64,000 nt of DNA from the NCBI RefSeq assembly GCF_018131185.1, contig NZ_JAFCJE010000002.1, positions 372,001 to 436,000 of the forward strand. The letters run 5' to 3'. This document shows, in pieces, positions 53,840 to 62,612 of this stretch. The notes beneath the pieces were generated by a model. That model was not told the DNA's origin. It made no database searches and saw only the letters and a program-made list of their open reading frames with translations. This stretch comes from Bradyrhizobium diazoefficiens. Lineage in GTDB: Bacteria > Pseudomonadota > Alphaproteobacteria > Rhizobiales > Xanthobacteraceae. A program made the translations under genes and the position numbers. How positions within the stretch are numbered: position 1 is the first letter of the stretch; each line of letters begins with the position of its first letter.

Positions 53840-55390
53840 ATGGCTGACGGTAAGAAGCTGTCGTCGCTGGACGCGTCGTTTCTCTATCTGGAAACGCCGG
53901 AAATGCCGATGCATGTCGGGAGCATGGCGATCTTTCGCCTGCCCGACGACTACAAAGGCGACTTCTTCGAAGACTTCAAGGCGATGATCGTCTCGCGCCT
54001 TCACATCGCGCCGATTCTGAAGGCGCGGCTGGAGAAAGCACCACTCGACATCGATCATCCTTCCTGGGTGGAGGACGATCAGTTCGACATCGACCGCCAC
54101 ATCTTTCGCGCCAGCCTGCCGCAGCCGCGCGACCGGGCCACGCTGGAGCGCATCGTCGGCTGGATGCACGCCAAACTGTTGAACCGGGCCCGCCCGCTCT
54201 GGGAGTTCTACGTGTTCGAGGGCATGAAGGACAACGAGGTCGGACTTTATTCCAAGATGCACCATGCCGCCATCGACGGCGGCGCCGGTGCGGCGCTGAC
54301 CAGCATGATCTACGATGTCTCTCCGCTGCCCCGGAAGGTCGATCCGCCCGCGGCTGGAAGCAAGCCCGGACAGGAGCCGCGCGACATCGCCGCCAACCTG
54401 CTCGATTCCTATCAGCAGCTCTTCACTCAGCCGCTCGATGCGTCGGCCGCCGCGAAGAACCTGCAATTGCCGCGCACCGGCAAGAGCGATATCGGTTCGA
54501 TCCTGTTCGACAATGCGATGTACCAGATCGAGAGCGCGGTGCGCTTCGCCGGCAACATTCCCACCGTGCTCAAGAGCGTCTCCGAGGTGCTCGGCAAGGT
54601 CTCCGATCCGAAGTCGCGCGAGAGCCTCGCCAGCATGGTGTCGCCGCCGACCATGCTCAACAAGACCATTTCCTCGGAGCGCAGCTTTGCCGGCGTGTCG
54701 ATTTCGTTGTCACGGGCGAAGGCGTTGGCCAAGCAGGCCGGCGGCAAGCTCAACGACGTCGTGCTGGCGCTCGCCTCCGGTGTGGTCCGCCGCTATCTCC
54801 AGCAATACGGCACGCTGCCGGCAAAATCCTTGACCGCCGCCGTGCCGATCTCGTTGCGGGAGGAGGGCAACACCGAGGCCAACAACCAGGTGTTCGGCAT
54901 GATCTGCTCGATCGCGACCAACATCGAGGACCCCAAGGCCCGGCTCGAGGCCATCATCGCGCAGTCGACCAAGTCCAAGGAGATGTCGCATCCGCTGCGG
55001 GCATTGATGCCGCAGGTCTCCAACATCTCGATGCTGGGCGCGCCGATCATGGTTCAGATCCTCGCGCTGCTCTACAGCCGCTCCAACCTGTCGGACGTGC
55101 TGCCGCCGGCCGCCAACATTACCGTGTCCAACGTGCCGGGACCGCGGCAGACTCTTTATGCCGCCGGCGCAGAGCTATTGCACATCTTCCCGGTCTCGAT
55201 CTCGACCCACGGGCAGGCGCTCAATATCACCGTGCAGAGCTATCGCGACCAGCTCGATTTCGGCTTTATCATCGGTGCCAACATCATTCCGCATGTGCAG
55301 GTGATGTGCGACATGCTGCCGGAGGAGTTTGCCGCGCTGGAGGCGGCCTACGCGCCGCCGGCGGCGGACATCAAAGGCGCCGCTGAGTAG
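53840..55390 (+). CDS. Wax ester synthase/diacylglycerol acyltransferase (WS/DGAT)
   Basis: This 516-residue protein carries the catalytic HHxxxDG motif as MHHAAIDGG (His141, His142, Asp146, Gly147). The N-terminus LSSLDASFLYLETPEMPMHVG and the C-terminal NITVSNVPGPRQTLYAAGAEL segment are typical of WS/DGAT and its DUF1298 domain. Such enzymes transfer acyl-CoA to diacylglycerol or fatty alcohol to make storage lipids, generally at the cytoplasmic side of membranes. It sits between hydrolase genes and a self-sufficient P450. Storage lipid other than PHA is implied but not shown. Confidence 0.92.
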   Translation: MADGKKLSSLDASFLYLETPEMPMHVGSMAIFRLPDDYKGDFFEDFKAMIVSRLHIAPILKARLEKAPLDIDHPSWVEDDQFDIDRHIFRASLPQPRDRATLERIVGWMHAKLLNRARPLWEFYVFEGMKDNEVGLYSKMHHAAIDGGAGAALTSMIYDVSPLPRKVDPPAAGSKPGQEPRDIAANLLDSYQQLFTQPLDASAAAKNLQLPRTGKSDIGSILFDNAMYQIESAVRFAGNIPTVLKSVSEVLGKVSDPKSRESLASMVSPPTMLNKTISSERSFAGVSISLSRAKALAKQAGGKLNDVVLALASGVVRRYLQQYGTLPAKSLTAAVPISLREEGNTEANNQVFGMICSIATNIEDPKARLEAIIAQSTKSKEMSHPLRALMPQVSNISMLGAPIMVQILALLYSRSNLSDVLPPAANITVSNVPGPRQTLYAAGAELLHIFPVSISTHGQALNITVQSYRDQLDFGFIIGANIIPHVQVMCDMLPEEFAALEAAYAPPAADIKGAAE

Positions 55391-55400
55391 GAATGTTGCA

Positions 55401-56396
55401 ATGATTGAAATGCCGCCGCTCAAGTTCGCGACGACGAACGGAATTCGCATGGGCTATTACGAGGCGGGCCCGGCCGACGACAAGCCGCCGATCGTGCTGT
55501 GCCACGGCTGGCCCGAGCTCGCCTTCTCCTGGCGTCACCAGATCAAGGCGCTGAGCGAGGCCGGCATCCGGGTGATCGCCCCGGACCAGCGCGGCTACGG
55601 CGCAACCGACCGGCCCGAGCCGGTCGAGGATTATGACATGGAGCATCTGACCGGCGATCTGGTCGGTCTGCTCGACCATCTCAATATCGACAAGGCGATC
55701 TTCGTCGGTCACGACTGGGGCGGCTTCGTCGTCTGGCAGATGCCGCTGCGGCATCCCCAACGCGTGGCCGGCGTCGTCGGCGTCAACACCCCGCATTGGG
55801 ACCGCAGCCCGATCGACCCGATCGCGCTGTTCCGCCAGCGCTTCGGCGACCAGATGTATATCGTCCAGTTCCAGGATCCCGCGCGCAAGCCGGACCAGAT
55901 CTTCGGCAGCCGCGTCGAGCAGACGTTCGACGCCTTCATGCGCAAGCCGCTGGCGCGGCCGGAGGCGAAACCGGAAGCGCCGCCGATCGCAGGCGTTGGC
56001 GCTTCGGCAAAGACCAACCTGGCCTTTCCGCAGATGATCGCGGCTTACGATGCCAAGGTCGATCCGCGCACGCCGATTCTTTCCGCGGACGAGAAGAAAG
56101 TGTTCGTCGACACCTTCACGAAAACCGGCTTCACCGGCGGCATCAACTGGTATCGCAACTTCACGCGCAATTGGGAGCGGTCGAAAGGGCTGGACCATCA
56201 TATCCATGTGCCGTCATTGATGATCATGGCCGAGAACGATGCGGTGCTGCCGCCATCGGCTGCCGACGGCATGGAGAAGCTGATCGGCGATCTCGAGAAG
56301 TACCTGGTGAAGGATAGCGGTCATTGGACGCAGCAGGAGAAGCCGGAGGAGGTCAGCGCCAAGCTGATCGAATGGCGTAGAAGGCGATTTGGCTAG
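55401..56396 (+). CDS. Epoxide hydrolase-like alpha/beta hydrolase
   Basis: This protein of about 331 residues has the epoxide-hydrolase pattern: HGWPELAFSWRHQI (oxyanion-hole HGxP) near 38, the nucleophile Asp in VGHDWGGFVVWQ near 107, and the late catalytic His in DSGHWTQQEKPEE. The ATG follows AGGA and lies 10 bases after the acyltransferase stop. Epoxide hydrolases open epoxides to diols. A P450-type epoxidising enzyme follows after a repeat element, which makes a linked oxidation pathway plausible; haloalkane dehalogenase activity is an alternative in the same fold. Confidence 0.86.
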   Translation: MIEMPPLKFATTNGIRMGYYEAGPADDKPPIVLCHGWPELAFSWRHQIKALSEAGIRVIAPDQRGYGATDRPEPVEDYDMEHLTGDLVGLLDHLNIDKAIFVGHDWGGFVVWQMPLRHPQRVAGVVGVNTPHWDRSPIDPIALFRQRFGDQMYIVQFQDPARKPDQIFGSRVEQTFDAFMRKPLARPEAKPEAPPIAGVGASAKTNLAFPQMIAAYDAKVDPRTPILSADEKKVFVDTFTKTGFTGGINWYRNFTRNWERSKGLDHHIHVPSLMIMAENDAVLPPSAADGMEKLIGDLEKYLVKDSGHWTQQEKPEEVSAKLIEWRRRRFG

Positions 56397-56400
56397 ATTC

Positions 56401-56510
56401 GTCATTGCGAGCGAAGCGAAGCAATCCAGGAATGTATCCGGGAGGCAGATTGCTTCGTCGCATCAGCGCAAGATTGCTTCGCAATTTTGTCGCGAGTTCC
56501 TCACAATGAC
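56401..56510. repeat. REP-like palindromic repeat, family B copy
   Basis: GTCATTGCGAGCGAAGCGAAG at the left is inverted relative to GCGAGTTCCTCACAATGAC at the right, with AAGCAATCCAGG and AGATTGCTTCG units inside. It fills the gap between the epoxide hydrolase-like gene and the P450 gene, ending 26 bases before the latter's start. Confidence 0.8.
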
Positions 56511-56536
56511 GATCCTATAAGGGGGAAGCGCATTTA

Positions 56537-59500
56537 ATGTCATCGAAGAACCGACTGGATCCGATCCCGCATCCGCCGACCAAGCCGGTGGTCGGCAACA
56601 TGCTGTCGCTGGACGCGGCAGCCCCCGTGCAGCACCTGACGCGACTTGCCAAGGAGCTCGGTCCGATCTTCTGGCTCGACATGATGGGCTCGCCGATCGT
56701 CGTCGTTTCCGGCCACGATCTCGTCGACGAACTCTCCGACGAGAAGCGGTTCGACAAGACGGTGCGCGGCGCACTGCGGCGCGTGCGTGCGGTCGGCGGC
56801 GATGGTCTGTTCACGGCCGACACCAGGGAGCCGAACTGGAGCAAGGCGCACAACATCCTGCTGCAGCCGTTCGGCAATCGCGCCATGCAGTCCTATCACC
56901 CGAGCATGGTCGACATTGCCGAGCAACTCGTCCAGAAATGGGAGCGGCTCAACGCCGACGACGAGATCGATGTCGTCCACGACATGACCGCGCTGACGTT
57001 GGACACGATCGGCCTGTGCGGCTTCGAGTACCGCTTCAATTCGTTCTACCGACGCGACTACCATCCCTTCGTCGAGTCGCTGGTGCGCTCGCTCGAAACC
57101 ATCATGATGACACGCGGCCTGCCGCTCGAGCAACTCTGGATGCAGAAGCGGCGCAAGACGCTCGCCGAAGACGTCGCCTTCATGAACAAGATGGTCGACG
57201 AGATCATCGCCGAGCGCCGCAAGAGCGCGGAGGGGATCGACGACAAGAAGGACATGCTGGCCGCGATGATGACCGGCGTCGACCGTTCGACCGGCGAGCA
57301 GCTCGACGACGTCAACATCCGCTACCAGATCAACACGTTCCTGATCGCCGGACACGAGACCACCAGCGGGCTGCTGTCGTGCACGATCTATGCGCTGCTA
57401 AAGCATCCGGACATTCTCAAGAAGGCCTATGACGAGGTCGATCGCGTCCTCGGTCCGAATGTCGATGCAAGGCCGACTTACCAGCAGGTGACGCAGCTCA
57501 CCTACATCACGCAGATCCTGAAGGAGGCGCTGCGGCTGTGGCCACCGGCGCCGGCTTACGGCATCTCGCCGCTGAACGACGAGACCATCGGCGGCGGCAA
57601 GTACAAGCTCAGGAAGGGGACTTTCACCACCATCCTGGTGACCGCGCTGCATCGCGATCCCTCGGTCTGGGGGCCGAATCCCGATGCCTTCGATCCCGAG
57701 AATTTCAGCCGTGAGGCGGAGGCCAAACGGCCGATCAATGCCTGGAAGCCGTTCGGCAACGGCCAGCGAGCCTGCATCGGCCGGGGCTTTGCGATGCACG
57801 AGGCGGCGCTGGCGCTCGGCATGATCCTGCAGCGCTTCAAGCTGATCGATCACCAGCGCTACCAGATGCACCTGAAGGAGACGCTGACGATGAAGCCGGA
57901 AGGCTTCAAGATCAAGGTGCGCCCCCGTGCCGATCGCGAGCGCGGTGCCTATGGCGGGCCCGTCGCGGCTGCATCCTCGGCGCCGAAGGCGCCGCGCCAG
58001 CCGACGGCCCGGCCCGGCCACAACACGCCGATGCTGGTGCTGTATGGCTCCAATCTCGGCACGGCGGAAGAGCTCGCAACGCGCATGGCGGACCTTGCCG
58101 AGATCAACGGCTTTGCCGTGCATCTCGGCCCGCTCGACGATTACGTCGGCAAGCTGCCGCAGGAGGGCGGCGTGCTGATCATCTGCGCCTCCTATAACGG
58201 CGCGCCACCGGACAATGCCACGCAGTTCGTCAAATGGCTCGGCGGCGACTTGCCGAAGGACGCCTTTGCCGGTGTGCGTTACGCCGTGTTCGGCTGCGGC
58301 AACAGTGACTGGGCTGCGACCTATCAATCGGTGCCGCGCCTGATCGACGAGCAATTGTCGACTCATGGCGCGCGCGCGGTCTTTCCGCGCGGCGAGGGCG
58401 ATGCGCGCAGCGATCTCGACGGCCAGTTCCAGAAATGGTTCCCGGCTGCCGCCCAGGTCGCCACCAAGGAATTCGGCATCGACTGGAATTTCACCCGCAC
58501 CGCAGAGGACGATCCGCTTTACGCGATCGAGCCGGTGGCGGTGACCGCCGTCAACACCATCGTCGCCCAGGGCGGCGCCGTGGCGATGAAGGTACTGGTC
58601 AACGACGAGCTTCAGAACAAGAACGGCTCGAATCCGTCCGAGCGCTCGACGCGCCACATCGAGGTGCAGTTGCCGGCCAACGTCACTTATCGCGTCGGTG
58701 ATCACCTCAGCGTCGTCCCGCGCAACGATCCGACGCTGGTGGATTCGGTCGCCCGCCGTTTCGGTTTCCTGCCGGCCGACCAGATCAGGCTGCAGGTCGC
58801 AGAAGGGCGCCGCGCGCAATTGCCGGTCGGGGATGCCGTCTCGGTCGGCCGCCTGCTCAGCGAGTTCGTCGAGCTGCAGCAGGTCGCGACACGGAAGCAG
58901 ATCCAGATCATGGCCGAGCACACGCGTTGCCCCGTCACCAAGCCAAAGCTGCTTGCGTTCGTCGGCGAGGAGGGCGAGCCACTCGAGCGTTACCGCAGCG
59001 AGATTCTGTCCCGGCGCAAATCTGTGTTCGACCTGCTGCTCGAATATCCGGCCTGTGAATTGCCGTTTCACGTCTATCTCGAAATGCTCTCCCTGCTGGC
59101 GCCGCGCTATTACTCGATCTCGTCCTCGCCGTCGGTCGACCCGGCGCGCTGCAGCATCACGGTCGGCGTGGTCGAAGGGCCGGCCGCGTCGGGGCGCGGC
59201 ACCTACAAGGGCATCTGCTCGAACTATCTCGCCAACCGGCGCACCGGTGATGCAATCTACGCCACCGTGCGGGAGACCAAGGCCGGTTTCCGGCTCCCGG
59301 ACGATCCCTCGGTGCCGATCATCATGATCGGCCCCGGCACGGGCCTCGCGCCGTTCCGCGGCTTTCTCCAGGAACGCGCCGCGCGCAAGGCGAAGGGCGC
59401 GACGCTCGGGCCATCCATGCTGTTCTTCGGCTGCCGCCATCCCGACCAGGATTTTCTCTATGCGGACGAGCTGAAGGCGCTGGCGGCAAGCGGCATCACC

Positions 59501-59773
59501 GAGCTGTTCACGGCATTCTCGCGCGCGGACGGACCGAAGACCTATGTGCAGCACGTGCTGGCCGTGCAGAAGGACAAGGTGTGGCCGCTGATCGAGCGGG
59601 GGGCTGTCATCTATGTCTGCGGCGACGGCGGGAAGATGGAGCCGGACGTGAAGGCGGCGCTGATCGCGATCCATCGCGAGAAGAGCGGCAGCGATGCGGC
59701 CGCCGGCGCGCGGTGGATCGAGGAGATGGGGACCAAGAACCGCTATGTGCTGGACGTGTGGGCGGGCGGCTAG
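56537..59773 (+). CDS. Self-sufficient P450-NADPH reductase fusion (CYP102 type)
   Basis: This 1078-residue fusion of heme, FMN and FAD/NADPH domains has the length and order of CYP102 (BM3). The heme domain (about 1-465) shows IAGHETTSGLL and the cysteine loop FGNGQRACIGRGFAMHEA with Cys413. The flavodoxin domain starts LYGSNLGTAEELATRMA near 500. The reductase domain holds YYSISSSPS (FAD), GPGTGLAPFRGF (NADPH) and a C-terminal DVWAGG. It hydroxylates or epoxidises fatty acids or similar chains without separate redox partners. GGGGGAAG precedes the ATG. Neighbours suggest fatty-acid or storage-lipid metabolism. Confidence 0.96.
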   Translation: MSSKNRLDPIPHPPTKPVVGNMLSLDAAAPVQHLTRLAKELGPIFWLDMMGSPIVVVSGHDLVDELSDEKRFDKTVRGALRRVRAVGGDGLFTADTREPNWSKAHNILLQPFGNRAMQSYHPSMVDIAEQLVQKWERLNADDEIDVVHDMTALTLDTIGLCGFEYRFNSFYRRDYHPFVESLVRSLETIMMTRGLPLEQLWMQKRRKTLAEDVAFMNKMVDEIIAERRKSAEGIDDKKDMLAAMMTGVDRSTGEQLDDVNIRYQINTFLIAGHETTSGLLSCTIYALLKHPDILKKAYDEVDRVLGPNVDARPTYQQVTQLTYITQILKEALRLWPPAPAYGISPLNDETIGGGKYKLRKGTFTTILVTALHRDPSVWGPNPDAFDPENFSREAEAKRPINAWKPFGNGQRACIGRGFAMHEAALALGMILQRFKLIDHQRYQMHLKETLTMKPEGFKIKVRPRADRERGAYGGPVAAASSAPKAPRQPTARPGHNTPMLVLYGSNLGTAEELATRMADLAEINGFAVHLGPLDDYVGKLPQEGGVLIICASYNGAPPDNATQFVKWLGGDLPKDAFAGVRYAVFGCGNSDWAATYQSVPRLIDEQLSTHGARAVFPRGEGDARSDLDGQFQKWFPAAAQVATKEFGIDWNFTRTAEDDPLYAIEPVAVTAVNTIVAQGGAVAMKVLVNDELQNKNGSNPSERSTRHIEVQLPANVTYRVGDHLSVVPRNDPTLVDSVARRFGFLPADQIRLQVAEGRRAQLPVGDAVSVGRLLSEFVELQQVATRKQIQIMAEHTRCPVTKPKLLAFVGEEGEPLERYRSEILSRRKSVFDLLLEYPACELPFHVYLEMLSLLAPRYYSISSSPSVDPARCSITVGVVEGPAASGRGTYKGICSNYLANRRTGDAIYATVRETKAGFRLPDDPSVPIIMIGPGTGLAPFRGFLQERAARKAKGATLGPSMLFFGCRHPDQDFLYADELKALAASGITELFTAFSRADGPKTYVQHVLAVQKDKVWPLIERGAVIYVCGDGGKMEPDVKAALIAIHREKSGSDAAAGARWIEEMGTKNRYVLDVWAGG

Positions 59774-59794
59774 ATCGTAGGGCGGGTCAGCCCG

Positions 59795-59817
59795 GCGATT
59801 GCGCATAGCGCAATCGC
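59795..59817. repeat. Perfect hairpin downstream of the P450 fusion gene
   Basis: GCGATTGCGC and its complement GCGCAATCGC enclose ATA, a 10-bp stem with a 3-base loop. It begins 22 bases after the stop and may end transcription or protect the mRNA, though no T tract follows. It resembles another common short intergenic palindrome type. Confidence 0.6.
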
Positions 59818-59872
59818 TCGGCGTAACCGAGCATGCTTCGGCGAACCTTTTCGATCGTGCTAAACGTCTGGC

Positions 59873-60547
59873 ATGATTCCCTGGGAAAAGATCGACACCG
59901 CCAAGATCCCCGGCTCCGACGAGGAGCTCCGCCTGATGCGGCGGGGCAAGGAGTTCTCCATCAAGCTCGGCACCAATGAGCTGATGAACAACCGGCTGTC
60001 GGGCTCGGAGGCGGCCCTCGCAACATTGGCGGCCAAGCAGATCGAGAAGGTTGCAAAGCCCGTCGTCCTCATCGGCGGCCTCGGCATGGGCTTTACGCTG
60101 CGTGCGGCGCTGGCTGTGCTCGGAAGCAAGGCGAAGATCGTCGTTTCCGAGCTCGTCCCGTCTGTTGTGGCCTGGGCGCGAGGCCCGATGGCGGAGGTCT
60201 TCGGCGACAGTCTCGATGATGCCAGGGTGAGTATCCGGGAAACTGATGTCGGCGAGATCATCCGGGCAAAGCGGTCGGCTTTCGACGCCATTCTCCTCGA
60301 CGTCGATAACGGGCCGGAAGGACTGACCCGCAAGGGCAATGATGCACTCTACGATGGGAGCGGGCTCGCGGCGGCCAAGACGGCGCTGCGGCCGGGCGGC
60401 GTGCTCGCGGTCTGGTCGTCTGGGCCCAATCCGGCATTCACCAAACGCCTTGGCCGCGCCGGTTTCGACGTCAATGAAGTCAACGTCCGCGCCACCGGAA
60501 GGGGCGGCGGCGCACGCCACGTGATCTGGATCGCAAGGAAAAGTTAA
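59873..60547 (+). CDS. Spermidine synthase-fold methyltransferase-like protein
   Basis: This 224-residue protein has a Rossmann-like core similar to spermidine/spermine synthases: LIGGLGMGFTLRAAL (glycine-rich), VVSELVPSVVAWAR, AILLDVDNGPEGL and RPGGVLAVWSSGPN. The N-terminus IPGSDEELRLMRRGKEFSIKLG replaces the usual synthase beta-barrel, and the protein is shorter than true spermidine synthases. Whether it makes a polyamine or is a divergent methyltransferase is not decided. It stands alone, convergent with the NTF2-like gene 20 bases away. Confidence 0.75.
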   Translation: MIPWEKIDTAKIPGSDEELRLMRRGKEFSIKLGTNELMNNRLSGSEAALATLAAKQIEKVAKPVVLIGGLGMGFTLRAALAVLGSKAKIVVSELVPSVVAWARGPMAEVFGDSLDDARVSIRETDVGEIIRAKRSAFDAILLDVDNGPEGLTRKGNDALYDGSGLAAAKTALRPGGVLAVWSSGPNPAFTKRLGRAGFDVNEVNVRATGRGGGARHVIWIARKS

Positions 60548-60567
60548 ACGGCGGGCTACGCTCCGAG

Positions 60568-61032
60568 CTAGAACATCGTGTTGTTGTTCGCGGGGCTTTC
60601 CGGGATCGGTTGCACGACGTCCCAATGCTCGACGATCTTGCCGTTCTCCAGCTTGAAGATGTCGACAATTGCATTGCCTCGGGTGCCGGGCTCGCGAACC
60701 GCGTGAACGTGGAGGATGACGTAGTCGCCGTCCACGAAGCTGCGCTTGATCTCGCTGCGCGAATTCGGAAACTTTTCGCGCAGGAATCCGATGAATTTTC
60801 GAAAGCCATCCGCGCCATCGGCCGCGTTCGGATTGTGCTGGACATAGCGGTCGCCGACATGGGCGAGGGCGGCATCGGCGTCCTTCTGATTGAGTCCCTT
60901 CTCGTAGAAGTCGAGCACGGTTTTGCGATTGGCTTCGTCTTGCGTGCTACCGGCCACCGCGGCGCCATTGGCCAGCGAGAGCATGAGAATGGCGGCAACG
61001 ATCGTGGCGCCTGGCCGGACAATGGAATGCAT
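60568..61032 (-). CDS. NTF2/SnoaL-like secreted protein
   Basis: This 154-residue protein has a signal peptide (MHSIVRPGATIVAAILMLSLANGAAVAG) and then a single NTF2-like cone: VLDFYEKGLNQKDADAALAHVGDRYVQHNP, the DGFRKFIGFLREKFP helix and LENGKIVEHWDVVQPIPE. The SnoaL-like group includes small isomerases and dehydratases as well as non-catalytic binding proteins. Export to the periplasm is predicted. It is followed on the same strand by an alpha/beta hydrolase gene (61151-62065), which is transcribed before it; a link is unproven. Confidence 0.8.
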   Translation of the reverse strand: MHSIVRPGATIVAAILMLSLANGAAVAGSTQDEANRKTVLDFYEKGLNQKDADAALAHVGDRYVQHNPNAADGADGFRKFIGFLREKFPNSRSEIKRSFVDGDYVILHVHAVREPGTRGNAIVDIFKLENGKIVEHWDVVQPIPESPANNNTMF

Positions 61033-61150
61033 GTGAACTCCGCGAGGCCGCGGCCTCTTTGCGATTGGGGAGGACCTGTATAGCTTCCGTGCCGGCTCTC
61101 GTTAAGGAGTAACCGGCCGCTCACATGGTCACCGCAAGGAGACCGGCGGT

Positions 61151-62065
61151 CTACGCCGCCCGCGCCGCCGCGCCATGCGCATGCTTGTCGATTGCGCCGA
61201 TGATCTCCGGCCAGAACCGCATCGGTAGCGCGTGGCCCATTCCCTCGATCATCAGGAGCTTTGCGCCCGGAATTGACTCGGCGGTGTCCTTGCCCCCCTC
61301 GGGGCGGACCAGGGGATCGACGGTACCGTGAATCACCAGCGTCGGAATCTTCACGCCTTGCAGCCGTTCCTTGCGGCTGCCGGAAGCAAGGACGGCGCGG
61401 AGCTGCCGGCCAACGCCGGCCGGATTGAGCCCGCGTGCGAACACCCGCTCGGCCCGACCAACGTCCAGCGCTTCCTCCTCGGGAAAATGCCCGGCGCGCA
61501 GCACTTTCCAGGTCTGGCCGAACCGGATCATGAATTCCTCCTTGCTGCGCGGCGGCGGCGCCATCAGCATGGCGGCAGCCTCGCGTGTCGGCGGCGGCAC
61601 GCGCGGATTACCCGTGGTCGACATGATGGAGGTCAGCGAACGGACGCGCTCCGGAAACGACAGCGTCACCTCCTGCGCGATCATGCCGCCCATGGACGCG
61701 CCGACCAGATGCGCCGACTTGATGCCGAGCGCATCCATCAGCCCGATCGTGTCCCTGGCCATGTCGATCAGCTTGTAGGTCGCCGTCACGGGAATCTTGA
61801 GGAAGCGCAGCTTCAGCAGCTCGAACGGCGTCAACCGCTTGCCGCCGGTCAGATGGCTCGACTTGCCGATGTCGCGATTGTCGAAGCGGATTACGCGAAA
61901 GCCTCGCGCGGCAAGTTGCTCGCAGAACGGATCGTCCCAATGGATCATCTGCGCCCCGAGCCCCATGATCAGCAGCAGCGGTTCCGCGTTGTCGTTGCCG
62001 AAGATCTCGTAGCAGATGTCGATGCCGTTGGCGCGGACGGTCTGGGGCGGCTGATGGGTGGTCAC
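61151..62065 (-). CDS. Alpha/beta hydrolase
   Basis: This 304-residue protein opens with TVRANGIDICYEIFGNDNAEPLLLIMGLGAQMIHWDD and has the nucleophile elbow VGASMGGMIAQEVTL (Ser near 120), HGTVDPLVRPEGGKD (Asp) and EGMGHALP (His), a complete triad. It is a typical member of the esterase/peroxidase-like group of hydrolases. Start is a GTG at 62065 preceded by AGGGA; a frame to 62311 has no suitable site. The divergent phaE-like gene lies 163 bases upstream, so the two may share a control region. Confidence 0.85.
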   Translation of the reverse strand: MTTHQPPQTVRANGIDICYEIFGNDNAEPLLLIMGLGAQMIHWDDPFCEQLAARGFRVIRFDNRDIGKSSHLTGGKRLTPFELLKLRFLKIPVTATYKLIDMARDTIGLMDALGIKSAHLVGASMGGMIAQEVTLSFPERVRSLTSIMSTTGNPRVPPPTREAAAMLMAPPPRSKEEFMIRFGQTWKVLRAGHFPEEEALDVGRAERVFARGLNPAGVGRQLRAVLASGSRKERLQGVKIPTLVIHGTVDPLVRPEGGKDTAESIPGAKLLMIEGMGHALPMRFWPEIIGAIDKHAHGAAARAA

Positions 62066-62228
62066 GGGCGTTCCCTTGGTTTTTGATGTTTGTGTATCGC
62101 ACGGTTTCACGCCGTAAAGAAGCGGTGTGCGCCGCACTGGGCGACCTGCCGGTTGACCGGCACCGCGCAACGGTGTGGTATGGCGGGAAAAGAAGGGCAT
62201 CGCAGCTCTCGATTTCAGGAGGATGCCG

Positions 62229-62612
62229 ATGACCGACAAGACCAACGATCCCGTTGCCATGTGGCAGAAGATGGTGGGCGAGATGGAGAAGGGGTTCAAC
62301 TCTTTCGCCAATCAAGCCATGTCGTCGCCGGAATTTTCACAGGCGATGAACCGTGCGGGCGGGGCTGCTGCAGGTGCACAGAAGCAGCTCGGCGAGCTCA
62401 TGGAAAAATACCTGGTCACCATGAACCTGCCGAGCCGGGAGCAAGTGACGGGTCTTGCCGAGCGCCTCCAGTCGATCGAAGCTCAGATCGGCGAGATGAA
62501 GTCGATGCTGAGCCAGATGGCGACACGTTCGGGGATCCCGCAAGGGTTCGATGGGACGCCTCGGCCACCACGGACGAAGCGTCCGCCCTCAGAAGGCGGA
62601 GAGCAGACATGA
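62229..62612 (+). CDS. Short PhaE-like subunit of a class III PHA synthase
   Basis: This 127-residue protein starts MTDKTNDPVAMWQKMVGEMEKGFNSF, with AGGAGG at the right distance before 62229. The middle is an amphipathic helix with LMEKYLVTMNLPSREQVTGLAERLQSIE, resembling the C-terminal part of PhaE, the accessory subunit of class III PHA synthases. Typical PhaE is far longer (over 300 residues), so this is a reduced form. Its stop overlaps the start of the phaC gene. It probably binds and activates that synthase; a phasin-like role is an alternative. Confidence 0.78.
   Translation: MTDKTNDPVAMWQKMVGEMEKGFNSFANQAMSSPEFSQAMNRAGGAAAGAQKQLGELMEKYLVTMNLPSREQVTGLAERLQSIEAQIGEMKSMLSQMATRSGIPQGFDGTPRPPRTKRPPSEGGEQT

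Noticed and set aside
57398..60625. Long minus-strand open frame opposite the CYP102 fusion
   Set aside because: It is the antisense shadow of a strongly supported 1078-residue fusion, with shadow-type composition and no ribosome-binding site.
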